Of a DNA stretch of 6,785 nt, positions 5,701 through 6,785 are shown one piece after another (the stretch's first letter is position 1; each line of letters opens with the position of its first letter). Origin of the DNA: Chloroflexota bacterium (GTDB taxonomy: Bacteria; Chloroflexota; Dehalococcoidia; Dehalococcoidales; RBG-16-60-22); contig JANYKH010000017.1 of NCBI GenBank assembly GCA_025358235.1, forward strand, positions 1 to 6,785. Reading direction: 5' to 3'. Below the pieces are notes generated by a model. It was given only the letters and a program-made list of their open reading frames with translations, searched no databases and had not been told where the DNA came from. Made by a program: the position numbers and the translations under genes.

Positions 5701-6785
5701 CGTAATTATCAACAGCCGGGCGGTGAGCCTGACGTCTTCCAGTGGAAACGCCATCCGGGTATGGAAAACTGAGCCGCTGAAACCGGGGGTAGTGCGGGGC
5801 GGACAGATCATGCAGCCGGAAGCCCTGGCCCAAATATTAAACATTCTTTTCACCACACTAAAGTTGGAAAGAAAGAACGTAGCCGCCTGCATTGACGGGC
5901 TGTCATTTACCTACAGGACATTATCTATTCCGGCATTAAAGCCGGCGATGATGAAAGAGGCCGTGGAAAGAGCGGCCCGTAAAGAAATCCCCCTCCCCCC
6001 TGAGGATATTTACATCGAGTGGTTTATCACCGGCCAAACGGCTGAAGAAACCAAAGTTTTCGTCATCGGGGCGCCCCGCACCGAGATCGATGCCATGGTC
6101 AAAACGTTCTCCCTGGCGGGGGTTGAACTTGGGAGCATCGATATTAAACCGCTGGCGCTAGCCCGCGCAGCGGCGAGAGCCGATGCCATTATCGTTGATT
6201 TTGAGTCTGACAGCTCAGAAATTACAATTGTTTCTGCCGGTTTGCCATCCATAATGCATACAGCCACTCCCCGCGGCGAGAATCAGGATATCGAAGACCT
6301 GCTGCCGCAACTGGTGGATGAGATCAACCGGACAATCGATTTTCACAACATTACGAACAAGGCGAGGCCTATCACGGCACAAACTCTGCTGCTTTTATCC
6401 GGATCACAGGCCAGAGATCCTGCGGTGCTGGAACGGCTGGGGCAGAGCACAGGACGCCCGGTAGAAATTATCAAATCAAAACTGGAGATTCCGGCGGACA
6501 TGCCATCCATGCAGTATGCTGCCAACATCGGGTTGGCGCTGAAGGGGGCGGGGGGGAATCAGAAACCCGTGGAAGGGGCTTTCCGGGATATCGATATCAA
6601 CCTGCTGATTTCACGCAAACGGACGACTACGAAGCCCCGTTCCTGGCGCACGATGGCGGCTCCGGTGGGTCTGGCAATTCTTATCGCTCTGCTGGCGCCG
6701 GCAATGCTTTTACGAAACGAGAAGGCAGCGAATGTAACGAGGCTGCAGGAACAGGTGTACGACGTCAACCGCAGTCTGCAAATCG
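5690..6785 (+). CDS. PilM-PilN (GspL-like) fusion, 3' end cut by window edge
   Basis: Open for 365 codons to the right edge. Residues 1 to about 285 form a PilM-like actin fold: LSIPALKPAMMKEAVERAARKE and IPLPPEDIYIEW (lobe linking the two halves), VKTFSLAGVELGSIDIKPLALARA, IIVDFESDSSEITIVSAG (second phosphate motif) and LLLSGSQARDPAVLERLG (adenosine-type motif), ending YAANIGLALKG. A Gly-rich linker (286-290) follows, then a PilN-like start DIDINLLISRKR (about 300-311), a membrane span (about 322-341) and the beginning of a coiled coil. In type IV pili PilM binds the short cytoplasmic tail of PilN; in type II secretion the two are one protein, GspL. This gene has the fused form. The N-terminal strand reads VSVIINSRAVSLTS where PilM usually has an Asp-Ile-Gly-type phosphate loop, so nucleotide binding may be lost. 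The periplasmic PilN domain lies beyond the window. Confidence 0.88.
   Translation, partial: MAVSVIINSRAVSLTSSSGNAIRVWKTEPLKPGVVRGGQIMQPEALAQILNILFTTLKLERKNVAACIDGLSFTYRTLSIPALKPAMMKEAVERAARKEIPLPPEDIYIEWFITGQTAEETKVFVIGAPRTEIDAMVKTFSLAGVELGSIDIKPLALARAAARADAIIVDFESDSSEITIVSAGLPSIMHTATPRGENQDIEDLLPQLVDEINRTIDFHNITNKARPITAQTLLLLSGSQARDPAVLERLGQSTGRPVEIIKSKLEIPADMPSMQYAANIGLALKGAGGNQKPVEGAFRDIDINLLISRKRTTTKPRSWRTMAAPVGLAILIALLAPAMLLRNEKAANVTRLQEQVYDVNRSLQI

Noticed and set aside
6587..6598. 12-bp palindrome GATATCGATATC
   Set aside because: It follows directly from the Asp-Ile-Asp-Ile codons at the start of the PilN-like part.
1..6785. CRISPR arrays, tRNA or rRNA genes, insertion-sequence ends, intrinsic terminators
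   Set aside because: None seen: the window is nearly all coding, the only tandem repeats are protein-coding blades, and no hairpin followed by a T-run was found between genes.

Overview
The window holds most of a type IV pilus / type II secretion-like assembly locus on the + strand (about 1007 to the right edge), preceded by the 3' part of an unrelated two-component gene on the - strand (left edge to about 1010). The style of the pilus genes suggests a Chloroflexota bacterium, possibly Dehalococcoidia: prepilin leaders followed by G-Q-x-L-P-L, a C-terminal YKVNR in a minor prepilin, and a PilC whose cytoplasmic domain follows an FGVK linker. This placement rests on remembered family style, not a search. 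Base composition looks moderate (roughly half GC) and similar across the window.

Layout. (1) 1..~1010, - strand: histidine kinase core (H box, N, G1, F and G2 boxes), a Pro/Ala linker and a receiver domain that runs off the left edge. Its N-terminal part is missing. (2) ~1007..1354: only the last ~115 residues of a PilB/GspE assembly ATPase, starting at its zinc tetracysteine module. Both genes lose their 5' ends at the same point, head to head, so ~1003-1013 is a rearrangement or assembly breakpoint. (3) 1362..2576: complete PilC/GspF platform protein. (4) 2576..2989 and 2986..3435: two small minor prepilins (PilV/GspI-like and PilW/GspJ-like). (5) 3392..4960: an unusual 522-residue protein in the position of a PilX/GspK-like minor pilin. 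It has a pilin-like N-terminus and a short pilin-like C-terminus, with seven ~52-residue repeats between them that look like a seven-bladed beta-propeller. (6) 4983..5102: an overlooked 39-residue single-span membrane protein with a strong ribosome binding site. (7) 5128..5700: PilO/GspM-like. (8) 5690..right edge: a PilM-PilN (GspL-like) fusion, cut by the edge.

Genes 2-8 are co-directional. Most junctions overlap or lie a few bases apart (1, 4, 44 and 11 nt overlaps), and the widest gap is 25 nt, so they look like one operon. No promoter or terminator is visible between them. The inferred machine is: ATPase and platform (PilB, PilC) drive pilin polymerisation; PilO and PilM-N form the inner-membrane alignment complex; the two minor prepilins prime the fibre; and the propeller-bearing protein, which lacks the Glu5 that ordinary pilins use to pack, would sit at the tip as a binding module. 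The propeller pilin is the most interesting item here. The breakpoint is the main caution about contiguity.
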